A stretch of DNA of 64,000 nt. Origin: Zymoseptoria tritici IPO323. Lineage: Eukaryota; Ascomycota; Dothideomycetes; Mycosphaerellales; Mycosphaerellaceae. The notes beneath the pieces were generated by a model. The model saw only the letters and a program-made list of their open reading frames with translations. It ran no database searches and had not been told where the DNA came from. Location of the stretch: the NCBI RefSeq assembly GCF_000219625.1, contig NC_018213.1:1358055-1422054 (forward strand). The letters are read 5' to 3'. The stretch's first letter is position 1; each line of letters begins with the position of its first letter. The translations under genes were made by a program, and so were the position numbers. This document shows, one piece after another, positions 12,501 to 23,389 of this stretch.

Positions 12501-14064
12501 GTGCACCCCATGTGGCAAGGATATGCCACCGGCGTGAGGGGCCCTCGTGGTTGGAGGTGCACCCGGGAAGGAGTTTTTGGATCTTCATGGTCGCTGGTGA
12601 GGAGTCGTCAACCAACCTCATTGCACTACATCGCCACAACGGCTGCCTACCTTTGCACTGCATGCACAATGCATATCCTCCCAGCTGCCAGCGGCACTCA
12701 TCGAAGCAGCGCTGGCGACGTGGAACCAACGCCGCTTCTTCTTCGGCTACTTAATTCTATCCAAGTGCCGAGCCTGCCTTGTTTCGTATCCCTGCAACGA
12801 CCTTGTTTCAGCAACAGTTCACGACTTGCTCACAAACCTGGAAGCGAACCTCGCGCCAAAGCTTGTCCAGGCACGGCATCGACTCAAACCACTTCCGCTG
12901 GCCCCCATCCTCAACGATCGGGAGACGGGCCACGTTCGCTCGTCATTGTGTATGGAATAATAATGTCGAGCGAGCACCACTGCCTCGAATCGTCGTCCGG
13001 GGCCAAGGCGTTGCAGCACACCGGTCAATTTCACTTAATCAGATGCGCAAGCAAGAAGCTAGTGCGTTGGACTGTACAGTCGATCAGGTATGTAGTGTCT
13101 TCATGCCGCTGCAGGGCAAGATTATCGTGGTCGGCATGGCTTGCCTGCCCGTATCCTCCCGCAGCCACAATCCCTCTCTCTCAGCTGAGCCCATCGTTCG
13201 TCCAAACCTTTTCTCTCTCGCCTCCAATCGAGGAAAGTCGTCGACTCCAGTGGACATTTGTGGGCTGGCTGGATCAGTCCTCGTATGATCAGGAGAGTCG
13301 CACCTGATCGATCCTTCCCGCACGTCGCTGTTCTGCGCACCTGATCGACCGCTTCTAGGTCCTTTTACATTGCACTAGCCTCTCGACCTACACGAATCAC
13401 ATTTCTACCACTACTGCAGCAGGACCACATCTCTTCGGAGCGCCCGATCTTTCGCCTCATCCCATCCTGGACATTCCACTCCTTACTGCACCTTTTGTGC
13501 GGCTCGCCTCCAGCCGAAGCTCCAGCCTGCATATGCCGCCGCAGAAACTTGAGCTCAGCATCTCACCTTGACGCTACTCGACCATTCCACCGCACGGTAC
13601 CGCAGTCCAGACCGCTCGTCAACTTGCATTGCCTTTCACTTGGTACGCCCTCTTGGCCAACCACTCAAGCTCTTGGCCGACCCGGTCACTCGCTCGAATT
13701 TCCCCATCAGGTTTCTGCACGTCTACGGTCTCGTCGCCGTTGCAGAGCCTTGACTTTCCGGAACGAATTGCCGTCTTTCCTTTGGACCAACGTCGGATCG
13801 TCGAGCATCGAAGGGTCCAGCTGCCCGATTAGACTCCTGGCATATCACGCCAGCGTACGTCCAGTCCATTGCTTCTGCCCTGCTGCCCTTCCCGGCCACA
13901 CGTCTCATTCGCGCCACGGCGTGGTAGTGGTACATCGCACGTGCCCCATCACCTAAGGTATGTATGTATAACCACCGGTTCCCCTCTTCCTGTCCTGGAC
14001 TCATTGCTCCACGAAAGACGACCCATGCCCAACCTTATCCATCAGCCTTGCTTGCCTCGCCTCG
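9590..14064. other. 4.5-kb region without a supported gene
   Basis: This is the largest gene-free interval in the window. Short open frames such as 11614-12114 (+) and 10740-11204 (-) look partly protein-like but show no recognisable domain, signal peptide or splice structure. I see no transposase, reverse transcriptase or terminal repeats. The last kilobase, from about 13100, is pyrimidine-rich and probably belongs to the promoter and leader of the next gene. A GTATGTATGT donor-like site near 13959 could mark a 5'-leader intron. Confidence 0.45.
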
Positions 14065-15656
14065 ATGTCGCTGACCCTCACTCAGTCCTCTCTGACTGAG
14101 TTTGACACCAAATTCACCTATGACTTCCCGAAGATCTCGCCTGCTCAGCCTCTCTTCTCCCCTTACAAATTTCGGGATCGGTCTGCATCACCGGTGAGCT
14201 TGCTGCAGGTCAGCACCCCGCCACGGTCCGACAAAATGTCGGCTCACCCTCATCGAGGACTGCCTCCTCCCTCGGCCATGGCCCTTCCGGAGCTCAACAG
14301 GCCAGGTGCCCCATTCGGAGTCATGCCCGCTCCGCCAGCTCAATGGCAAGGCCAGGAGGAGTCCATGCGAAACTGGCTGCTTGCGAAAGCAGAGGAAGAC
14401 AAGCGAAAGCAAGAAGAAGAGCGAACTCGACAGGAAACTTTGAGGCTCGAGCAGCGGAAGATCGAACAGGCCATGTTGCGAGAGAGCCTCCAAGGTGGCA
14501 TTCCCCCTCAAATGGTGCCGATGGTAAGAAATTGAAGTGTAGAGGGCCTCCAGTGTCCGAGACTGTCTCGGACGCCCCAGCCTTCGTCCAGTCCGCATTG
14601 TCTACGACATCCGCTGACCTCATACGCTTTGCTTTGCAGATCTATGCGGGAATTGGAGGCGCGAACCTTGCAAATCTCGGCGGAGACTGGCTGCAACAAT
14701 ACGCCGGCCAGCTCCAGTCCGGACACTTACAACTCCGGCACGAGTCTCCAGAGCAAGCACGATTGATCGGTCCCGGTCCACCTCCATATCCAGTCGCCTC
14801 AGCGCCGCCACAACAAGCTCATCCAAGCCATCATCCGGAGCATCACCCTCCACCACCGCAGCAACCGCCACCGCCGGGACCACTTCAGACAACCTTCTCT
14901 GCCTATCAACCCACCGCCGCACATCGTCCGCCGCCAACTTCGGCTCCCAGGTCAGCGACACACTCACAGCTGCCAAGGCTGACGACGAACGAGATGTATC
15001 CTCAACATCCTCCAGGCTTGGCAATTGGTCCAGGTCCACATCCATCACAGCCAATGATGCAGCAGCATGACCAAAACGCCGCAGGACTTTACTTCCATCA
15101 CTGGCAGCCACCGAGCGACCCAAAGAACATAGGTCCAGGTCCGCCACACACGCCCGCCAGCAGAGAACCGCTCTCAGCACAGCCAGTACCTGGTTTTCGA
15201 GAGGCAGCAGATTACAAGGACTCGCCAAGAAAGCGAAAAGCAGCGGGTGAGCACCAGCCTAACCCGCCACCATCCACTGGACCGCAATACACTTCTCCAC
15301 CCTTCTCGGTGACGAGCTCCACCTCCGGACGAAAGGGCAATCTCGGACGATCTCGAAGTAACACACACACCTCGACGGGACAGAATTCCGATAAAGATAA
15401 AGTGGATGCGCGATCCGAAGGCATTCGGGACGTACGCCCTCACAGCAGTCGCGGCGATGAAGCTGCTTCGTCGAGAGGGTCGCAGCAAGCAGAGTACGGA
15501 CCGCCACCACCCCAACCATTAAACCATCGCTTACGTAGCGCCGACAGTGGCGAGCATCAGTCCAGGCCAGCTTCACGTCCCTCGGATAGGAAATCGGCAG
15601 ACCGCCAAGCCGAGTCGAAGGCTGAGCCTCCGACCACAAGACCTGATTCGAGATGA
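14065..15656 (+). CDS. Conserved Pezizomycotina protein, coiled coil plus Pro-rich disorder
   Basis: Two exons, 14065-14523 and 14640-15656, joined by an intron with a GTAAGA donor and a TTTGCAG acceptor in phase 0, giving about 491 residues. An N-terminal Ser/Pro segment is followed by a charged helix (about residues 95-145, starting SMRNWLLAKAEEDKRKQEEE) that looks like a short coiled coil. Next is a Gly-rich block crossing the splice junction (IYAGIGGANLANLGGDWLQQ), then a long Pro/Gln/His-rich tail containing LYFHHWQPPSDPKNIGPG and a basic KRKAAG patch. The block over the junction looks conserved, which supports the intron. I believe similar uncharacterised proteins occur across filamentous ascomycetes, but I cannot assign a function. 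The basic patch and disorder would suit a nuclear protein. Confidence 0.75.
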
Positions 15657-16440
15657 CGCTCGTGGGACCTGTCGAAGAAGCCGGGCTAAAAGACAGGTTC
15701 GAGTCTCTATTCGGCGTGCGAGGTGGGCTTCAATGGCAGGAGGAGTCTTCAAGTACCGTTCGAGTGTCGCGTGATGGGCTGGAGTGGGGCGGAACTTTTT
15801 ATTTGCGCTCGAAGCATCGTTTGCATTTTGAGATACCCCGTGGGCGGCATTTCCTTGGATCAACGGAATATGCATCCTTTTGCGTTCACATTGGCGGAAG
15901 TCGATGGCGGTATGGGCATTGAACTGTGGCGTACTCCGATGGAGACCGGCGGACGCGAAATGGGCTGCATAGCAGCCATTGTATGGAGCCGCCCAGACGG
16001 CTTCCTTTGTAGCGTCATAGATGATGAGAATGTTCGTCGGCCCAAGCAATGGCATTTAAGAGCCATGGTGGTCCTCCGGGCGTTCAGCTCCATCCCGTCC
16101 GAAGTCAGCTAAGTCGATGAACCACAAGAGCTCGTCGTTTGGCATAAACGGGAAGAGGAAGAAAGAAGAACGAGGACATCCTGAAGATTCGGGTATTATT
16201 ACAGAAATCAATAGTCTCATCGTCTGCTCCACCATATTGATTCCGTCACCAAGTTGGTTGGCTGCAGCCGGGGTTGTGGGACGATCTTTCCAGAAATGGA
16301 ACTGGAAGCTCATGCTTCCGACACCCAGAACAAGGCGACATCCAAGATCTCGTTGCATCCTTCATCAATAATACACGACCCTGCAGTCCTCATGACTTGT
16401 CTACGATAACACCATCACGCCCTCGCGGTCCTGAACGTCA
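15657..16440. other. Intergenic, no gene seen
   Basis: This holds the 3' flank of the preceding gene and the short promoter of the methyltransferase gene. No frame on either strand shows a recognisable product. Confidence 0.5.
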
Positions 16441-17571
16441 ATGCTAGCGAGAGTAGGCCTCGGCCGAGTCCTCACAGCTCTCCCACCACGATGTCACCGA
16501 CCTAACGCCCTCACGACCTCTCATCTCCTCGGGCACCATCATCCCAGCACCTCACTCGAGTCACTCCTCTCCACCGTCTTCACCTATCCCGCCTCAACCT
16601 CTTCCTCCACTCGCTGGAAATCCCGTCAATCCTCCGATCCTTACACCCGACAATCCAAACTCTCCGGCCTCAAGTCCCGCGCGGCATACAAACTCCTCGA
16701 AATCGACGCGAAACACCACCTCTTCCGGCGCGGCGACACGGTCGTTGATCTGGGCTTCGCACCCGGCTCGTGGTCGCAAGTCGCCGCCAACCGCACGTCA
16801 CCGGGGGGAAGAGTCGTGGGGATCGATGTCATACCCGCACAGCCGCCGAGGGGCGTGAATGCGCTGCAGGGGAATTTTCTGAGCGAGGAGATTAGGGCGG
16901 AGGTGGGGAGGTTTGTGAGAGAGGAGGGGAGAGGGAGGGTCAGGGATGGAGGGGTGAGGATTGAAGAGGTTGGTGATGCGTTGGATGGGATGGGAGGGGA
17001 GGTCGTGAAGGAGGATGGGTTGACACAGAAGGAGATGGACGTTGCGGCGGGAAGAGTAGTGGATGTGGTGTTGAGTGATATGTCCGAACCCTGGCCGATG
17101 GTCTATTCCAAGTGGGTGCGATCGGTTTCTAATCCTTATTCTAGGATGCAGAATACCAGTGGCATGCCGTTTCGGGTGAGTTGATATATGGATACAAGTG
17201 GCACAAGGAGAAGCTGACGATTTGTGATGCAGGACCACGCCGGCTCTATGGTGAGTACTCACGCTGGAGTCGACTGAACACCGCACTGCTTCTATCAGCG
17301 CACGACAGACCATTGACAACCACCATATTAGGACCTCTGCATGGCCGCCCTGACATTCTCGTTCGACACCCTCCGCACTGGTGGCAACTTCCTTTGCAAG
17401 TTCTTCGCCGGAGCAGAAGACCACGCGCTGGAAATGCGCCTGAAGAAACTCTTCGATAAGGTCTACCGCATCAAGCCGGATTCTTCACGGAAGGAAAGCA
17501 AAGAGGCGTACTTTGTGGCGCTGAAGAGGAAGGCCGGTGTTGAGAGGGAGGACGTGCTTGGAGAGGGTTGA
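16441..17571 (+). CDS. MRM2: Mitochondrial rRNA 2'-O-ribose methyltransferase (FtsJ/RlmE family)
   Basis: Predicted to methylate a ribose 2'-OH in mitochondrial large-subunit rRNA using S-adenosylmethionine. Three exons: 16441-17175, 17233-17250 (only 18 nt) and 17332-17571, giving 330 residues. The N-terminal about 55 residues are rich in Arg/Ser/His/Leu without acidic residues, fitting a mitochondrial targeting peptide. FtsJ motifs: SRAAYKLLEID (first catalytic Lys), SAM-binding VDLGFAPGSWSQVA, SDMSEPWP (catalytic Asp), GGNFLCKFFAG (catalytic Lys) and SSRKESKEAYFVA (catalytic Glu), so the K-D-K-E tetrad is complete. The microexon supplies DHAGSM, and exon 3 continues DLCMAAL, reproducing the conserved family block. 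An insertion of about 50 residues between the SAM site and the Asp motif is Gly/Glu/Arg-rich. Confidence 0.93.
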
Positions 17572-18254
17572 AAGCTCGTTATACCCGACCCGACATGGAG
17601 TCAACATCATCAACCCCCGGCTCAGTGGTCCCCGGCCCAGTGGTCTTGAAAGAAGGCCGAAACCTGGACATCTCGATGCTAGAGTCGGACCCACTATTTG
17701 GCTCATGATCGATGGAGGAAACTCGCCATCTGCTCTCTGAAGGCTGAAACAGGCTGCCATGCATTGCTAGGCATGACCACCTGCGCAGACTTCGATTATG
17801 CTCGAGCCATCATTGACGCTTTGAGCACGGCCACACATGGTCCGAGAGGAGCTCAATTGGGCCGCCGAAGTCGTGCAAACATATGCTCACAGCGTTTGCT
17901 TCCTGCACCGTTGGTGGGTCGTCGCGCTTAAGAGCGCGCAGAAAGGGACCCCGGGACCTTGTGACGAAGGATCGACAGCCTCGGAGAGCACGTCTGAGCG
18001 GAATGGAAACAGACAAGTCACAAACAGGAGAGAATATGAGGTGCCAATGATCTGGTACGCGTATGAATGTATGTATCCCATCGCTGCTCGTCTTGGGTCT
18101 GCCTTCAATCCCGTCCGCTTCGTCACTCTGTCGCCACTCGGCGCTTCTTATGCCCATGGATATCTCTAAAACCGCAAAACTCCTCGCCCAAAACCCAACG
18201 CCTGAATCTGCTCATGCAACGCCATCTTCGCACTGCCTCCAAGCTGCACCCATC
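17572..18254. other. Convergent intergenic region
   Basis: Shared 3' flank between the methyltransferase gene on the plus strand and the BRCT gene on the minus strand. I see no gene. Confidence 0.5.
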
Positions 18255-19226
18255 TCAACTCTTCTTCCCGAACAACGCCGAGATACTCTTCACCCCACTC
18301 GGCGCCAACCTCATCCCCTCAAACCTCGACTCCGGCAACCGCTTTCCCGCCTTCGCGCTCTCCATAATCCACTCCGCCGAAATGAACTTGATGCCCTTTC
18401 CTCGCATACTCCCAATCTCCTTTTGCACTTTACTGCTCGCCAGTCCTCCCCCGCACCCGCCGCCTTCGCGCGTAGGTTTGCCGACGATGACGTGTGTGAC
18501 TGTACGGCGGCCGAGGGCGATGGACATGTTGCCGCCGTGCTTGCTGATGAGGTGTTTGAGGGCGTGGTCGGAGTAAGGCGCTGTGGAGCCGTTGATGTAG
18601 AAGCAGAGATTGGTGAAGATTTGAGGTGCGGGTGGGAGGTCTTGCTTTTCATCGGGTTGGGTTTGTGATGGGGTGGATTCCGTATGTGTCGCCTTGGGTG
18701 TGGGATCAATTGGGTCTATTGGCGATAGGTACTCGGATGGGGATGGCCAGCTCGTCTCCCTAATCTTGCCGTCTTCCCGTATGAATGGTGTGAATGGATT
18801 GACCACTTTTGTCGGTTTCGCCGGACTCGAATGCTCAAGCTTGATCCTCTTCGTCGCTCGCTCCTCACTTTTGTCCTCTCCCTTCTCAACTTTGTCGACC
18901 TTGTCGACCTTCTGGACCTTCAAACTCGTCCACAGCGACTGCTGTCCACCAGTCCTCAGTCCCTTTGCGCCAGCCTCCCACCCGCCATTTTCCGTCCTTC
19001 CATCTCGTCCAAAGTCCAAGCTACCCGCACCGACAGTATCACTGACCCTCTTGCCTCCTCCCGTTCCAGCGGTGAACTGTTCGCGCAATTTGAGATGCCG
19101 AGAGTCGCGCCATGATGTGCTGCCGCTGAGTTTGTTTTCTGCTCTTTGATGGCCTGTTGATGACGAGTTGAAGGGGTCGAAGATGGATTTGGAGGGTTTG
19201 GCGGCTACGGGCGCTTTGGTCGGCAT
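18255..19226 (-). CDS. BRCT-domain protein, probable DNA-damage or chromatin factor
   Basis: Single exon, 323 residues. Residues 1-190 are polar and Lys/Ser/Pro-rich, with a basic ATKRIKLEH patch that could be a nuclear localisation signal. Residues about 208-305 form one BRCT domain: IFTNLCFYINGST opens it, SKHGGNMSIALGRRTVTHVIVG matches the central strand and helix block, and GIKFISAEWIMESAKAGKRL gives the Trp-containing last helix. A single C-terminal BRCT suggests phosphopeptide or partner binding in DNA repair or checkpoint signalling. The last residues (SISALFGKKS) loosely resemble a degenerate PCNA-interaction motif, though the leading Gln is missing. BRCT assignment is secure; the cellular role is inferred. 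Confidence 0.82.
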   Translation of the reverse strand: MPTKAPVAAKPSKSIFDPFNSSSTGHQRAENKLSGSTSWRDSRHLKLREQFTAGTGGGKRVSDTVGAGSLDFGRDGRTENGGWEAGAKGLRTGGQQSLWTSLKVQKVDKVDKVEKGEDKSEERATKRIKLEHSSPAKPTKVVNPFTPFIREDGKIRETSWPSPSEYLSPIDPIDPTPKATHTESTPSQTQPDEKQDLPPAPQIFTNLCFYINGSTAPYSDHALKHLISKHGGNMSIALGRRTVTHVIVGKPTREGGGCGGGLASSKVQKEIGSMRGKGIKFISAEWIMESAKAGKRLPESRFEGMRLAPSGVKSISALFGKKS

Positions 19227-19694
19227 GGTCCCTATCGTAGAGGTGGCATGAGCATATTGTTGGCGGTCCGGAGGCTGCTTGGGGTGTCGGTGAGGTCGAG
19301 GAAAGACGTTGTTGATTGTTCAACTGTGAACGGCTCATAGCGGGGCAAAGATACGCGAATGAGCGCGCTAGCGCGCGTGATCGCTACCACAGATCTGTCT
19401 CACTTCTTCACACCTTCATGCACACCTTACCATCATTTGAACCTATCGCTATCATCACGAGCACCTCCGGTATGCGACATCGAATCGCTACGCCTGGCTG
19501 AGGGCTGGCCAGCTGCCGTCTGCGGAACGCAGCCACAAGCGTAGTCACACGACCAGCAAAATCTCGGCAACTATCGCAAGGATCGCGGAACTATAGAGAG
19601 GCTGTCGAAAGCAGCCTCCTGCCTTGATCCTGCACTGTTTCAATATTCCATTGCTGCGAGTCGGATCGTCGCTGGACGCGGGTGTAAAGACAAG
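19227..19694. other. Divergent promoter between BRCT gene and GH76 gene
   Basis: A 468-bp interval between start codons on opposite strands, presumably holding both promoters. No coding signal was found. Confidence 0.5.
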
Positions 19695-21483
19695 ATGAGG
19701 CAACTACTTCGTTCTCCGGGCTCTTACCTATGGCTCGCATTCGAGGCTATATGTTTTCTTGCGATTTCAATTTCTGTTCTCAAGATTCTTGGGCAAAGCA
19801 TGTCAGCTGTATCATCATTGTTATCTTCTACTGCTCCACAGGATAATTCTTATTGGGCCGGATGGCAACAGCAGGGACTGCCGTGGCAATGGGCTGGCCC
19901 AGACGACTCGGCCGACTATTGGTTTGAACACACGAAAGATGCATTGAATATTATGCAAGATACCTACTGGAACGGCACTTATTGGGTATGCTCCAATTGA
20001 AGTACACGGAGCGGACGTCGACTGACGAAGACATTAGCCGAGCACGATTCAATGGGTTGGCGCCGTCATTGATACAATCATGATCTCAAGCCAGGAGACA
20101 TACACGAGTAATCTGGAAGCCGATGGGAGTAACGATAACCCTTCAACATCATCGACCGATATCGAAAGTGACATAGAAAAGTACTACGCCCAGGTGGAAT
20201 CGTACTACAATAGTGAAGATACGATCCAGATCTTCGATGCTGCGTATGACGATGCTCAATGGGTTGTGCTCGAATGGCTCGAAGCTATCAACTTCAGCAA
20301 TCAGCATGATGCAGTCGCAGACTCGGATCTTGGTCAAGATGCCATCGCCAAGTACGCCCACCGCGCCCACGTCTTCTACGATATCGTCCAGGACAAGTTC
20401 AACACATCCGAGTGCGACGGTGGCATCACCTGGAATCCGACCTTAGCCACATACAAGAATGCTATCACCAACGAGCTCTTCATCTCCAGCTCGATCGCGA
20501 TGTACCTCTACTTCCCCGGCGACAATAACACAGATCCTTATCCTCACCCAGACTATCAACCCCAAACGAACAGCACATTACCTCCACTATCAACCATGGC
20601 CATGCACGATTCCACATTCCTCCTCAACGCAGTCCGCGCCTACGACTGGTTCGCAACCCACAACTTCACCAACGTCCAAGGCCTCATCGTCGACGGCTTC
20701 CACGTAACCTCCAACCAAACCACCTGCGATGAGCGCAACGAAATGGTATACACTTACAACCAAGCCGTTATCCTCAGCGGTCTGCGCGGACTATGGGAAG
20801 CCACCAGCGACACGAAATACCTCTCTGACGGCTACGATCTCATCGCCATCGTCATCAACGCCACAGGATGGAACGCTGACTCTGCATCTGCAGCTGCCGA
20901 ATGGGCTGGTCTGGGACGCAATGGCATATTGGAGGACTACTGCGATGCACCGGCCACGTGCGCGCAGGACAACTACGTTTTCAAAGGCGTGTACTTTCAA
21001 CACTTGTCGCAGTTCTGTCGACCACTGCCGACGGAGACACCGCTAGTGGAAGATCTCACGCACATCGCACCGCCAGAGCTGGCGGACGCTCACGATGCGA
21101 AATGTCAATCGTACGCTTCGTGGATACAGCACAACGCTCACGCGGCGCTGAGTACGAGGAACGAGACCGGAATCATGGGAGAGTGGTGGGGAGCTGCGTA
21201 TGTTAATCGCACGCAGTCTCGTGCTTTGGACTTTGCGGTGCCGCTGCCACTGGGATTCGTCGATGTTAGGAATGATCCGGGGCTGCTGGAGACGGCTTTG
21301 TGGAGGTGTGATGGAAGAGGGGATTGTGGTGGAAATGGGGATCGTTGGTGGCGGCAGGCCGAGAAGCAGAGGAGGAAGAGGAAGAGGCAGGTCATGGACG
21401 ACGTGAGGACTGTGGAGACGCAGGCTCAGGGTCTGTCGGTTGTGAGGGCGGCCACCGATATCCGGAGACAGGCACAACGATGA
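19695..21483 (+). CDS. GH76 family glycosidase, alpha-1,6-mannanase-like, membrane anchored
   Basis: Family GH76 contains endo-alpha-1,6-mannanases and the fungal Dfg5/Dcw1 proteins that act on mannan and GPI-linked wall proteins. Two exons, 19695-19985 and 20038-21483, give about 578 residues; the intron has GTATGC, a GACTGAC branch and TTAG. A hydrophobic stretch at about residues 12-34 with no clear cleavage site suggests a signal anchor. The catalytic Asp pair appears in FDAAYDDAQWVVLEWLEAI. Other family blocks are CDGGITWNP, YKNAITNELFISSSIAMYLY and YTYNQAVILSGLRGLWEAT. Several N-x-S/T sites are present. The C-terminal about 60 residues are Arg-rich with no GPI signal, unlike Dfg5/Dcw1. 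It may therefore be a vacuolar, Golgi or cell-surface mannan-processing enzyme. Confidence 0.9.
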
Positions 21484-21799
21484 AGGCCAGCTGTATCGTG
21501 TTGGGCCAAGCTCAGGAGGTGCTTCAATATACGCCTACGGTCATTGCATGAAGGTTGCAACGACAATGTCAACTCGCATGTGTTCCAGAGCTCATGCAAA
21601 CGCAGTGTCGCCTCACCACTCTCATTGGCTCGGCTCACTCGGGCGCTAGCCACTGTCCCCGATTTCAATCAAGATTCAACCAAGATTGACTCAAGGATCT
21701 ATGGAGAACCGTGCAATCCGATGAGATTCCGATCTGAGATTACGGTCTATGTCTCTCGTCGACCATCTCGGACAAAACGTGCAACATGCATTGACACTC
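21484..21799. other. Convergent intergenic region
   Basis: A 316-bp gap between the 3' ends of the GH76 gene and the allantoinase gene. I see nothing coding in it. Confidence 0.5.
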
Positions 21800-23389
21800 T
21801 CACACCACCACATTCGTCCTCGGCTCCAACAACAATTCTCCACCCGCGCTCCCTTTTCCAAAGCCCCCTTCTCTCGAATGCACTCTCCTTCCCCTCAACC
21901 ACGTCTCCCTCGCGAAACCCCGCAGCGTCTTTCCCTCATACGGCGAGCACTTATTCCTGAACAACATCGTGCTTGGCTCAACCTCGAACGTTCCCTCGTC
22001 ATCAAAGACGCACACATCGCCGTCCATTCCAACTTGCAGAGAGCCTTTGCGGTGTTCGAGTCCGACTTGCGCGGCTGTGTTGACGCAACACCATCGTGCG
22101 ATGTTGAGCAGGGTGGCGTCGATGGGGAGGTTACGGCGCATGGCTTCTGTCCACAGGATGGAGAGGCCAAGACCTACGGAACTGATACCGCCCCAGGCAG
22201 AGAAGAAGTCGCCTACATTTGCAGGGGCGCAACAGCTCGCTGACTGCGAGGTGGACTTTTCGACGTGAGCGCCCGGAACGTGGGAGGGGAGGAGTTTGAG
22301 ATTTGGCGTGCAAGGGGAGTGGTCGGATACCACGGTTTTGATGACCGAGTCCTCGATGTCGAGGAGTTCGGTCCACAAGCCGTTTTGGTTGGATTCGGAG
22401 CGGATGGGGGGACAGCATTTATGGCGGGTGTCGCCATCTTGGATTTTCTCCGCGGCGAGGGAGAGGTAGTGGAAGCAGGTTTCCGTTGTGATGTTGACGC
22501 CGCGGGCGCGAGCGTCACGGAGCATGGGAATGGCTTCTGTGGCGGAGAGGTGGACGATGTGGAGGGGAAGGTTGGGAGCGAGGTGGGCGAGAGAAAGGAT
22601 CTCGAGGATGGCGTAGGTTTCGAAGGAGGATGGACGGGAGTCGAGGAAGGTTTGATATCGTTCTAGGGGACCTGTGGGTTGGAGAGGTGGGAGGGAGAAT
22701 TGGACGTCGTCGCCGACTGATGCGGAGACGGGTGGGATCATCTCGGCGTGGAACATGACCGTGGTCGGCTCGTCGGCCAATTCTTCGAACACAGCTGCGA
22801 TGTCTGTTGATGAGACAGCTGGGAACTCTTCCACTCCGCTGTCGATGAGAAAGCCTTTGAAACCTCGCACGCCGGCTTTCACGAGTGGTTTGAGCTCTTC
22901 GACATTTCCGGGCACGATGCCGCCGTAGAATCCTACATCGACCCAGCATTTTCCTTGTGCAGCCTCGACTTTCTCTTTCAACCCGTTCATGGTTGTGGTG
23001 GGTGGAATGGCGTTCAAAGGCATGTCCACCACGGTTGTTACACCTCCAAATGCCGCGGCCTGTGTGCCAGTGTAGAACCCTTCCCATTCCGTCCTTCCCG
23101 GCTCATTCAGATGCACGTGTGCGTCTACTAATCCTGGGAGAAGCACATGTGGGCTGTAGTCGGTGTATGGCGTTCCCAAAGGAAATGACGATGGAGGTAC
23201 GATCGAAGTGAAGACGCTTGTGATCTTGCCTGTTACTGTTGAGATCACAATGGTTGCTTCCGTGAGGCGATCTTTGACTATCGCTCTTGAGGATGCCAAA
23301 ACAGTGATCTCTGAGGCTATCACTCCATCGACAGCTCCGGACTCGCCAATTGTATGTGGTGTATCGGTTCCTGTAGCGAATGGTGCCAT
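21800..23389 (-). CDS. DAL1: Allantoinase (EC 3.5.2.5)
   Basis: Hydrolyses allantoin to allantoate in purine catabolism, releasing nitrogen for growth. Single exon, 529 residues. The cyclic-amidohydrolase metal site is complete: LVDAHVHLNEPG (His91 and His93), the carboxylated lysine in VRGFKGFLI (Lys178), MFHAEM (His214), LHIVHLSATE (His277 or 280) and VSDHSPC (Asp356). The NEPGR, GGVTTVVDMPLN and HKCCPPIR blocks are typical of allantoinases and separate it from dihydroorotase and hydantoinase. The ATG at 23389 gives a normal N-terminus. No peroxisomal C-terminal signal is present. Upstream GATA motifs suggest nitrogen-catabolite control. Confidence 0.95.
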   Translation of the reverse strand: MAPFATGTDTPHTIGESGAVDGVIASEITVLASSRAIVKDRLTEATIVISTVTGKITSVFTSIVPPSSFPLGTPYTDYSPHVLLPGLVDAHVHLNEPGRTEWEGFYTGTQAAAFGGVTTVVDMPLNAIPPTTTMNGLKEKVEAAQGKCWVDVGFYGGIVPGNVEELKPLVKAGVRGFKGFLIDSGVEEFPAVSSTDIAAVFEELADEPTTVMFHAEMIPPVSASVGDDVQFSLPPLQPTGPLERYQTFLDSRPSSFETYAILEILSLAHLAPNLPLHIVHLSATEAIPMLRDARARGVNITTETCFHYLSLAAEKIQDGDTRHKCCPPIRSESNQNGLWTELLDIEDSVIKTVVSDHSPCTPNLKLLPSHVPGAHVEKSTSQSASCCAPANVGDFFSAWGGISSVGLGLSILWTEAMRRNLPIDATLLNIARWCCVNTAAQVGLEHRKGSLQVGMDGDVCVFDDEGTFEVEPSTMLFRNKCSPYEGKTLRGFARETWLRGRRVHSREGGFGKGSAGGELLLEPRTNVVV

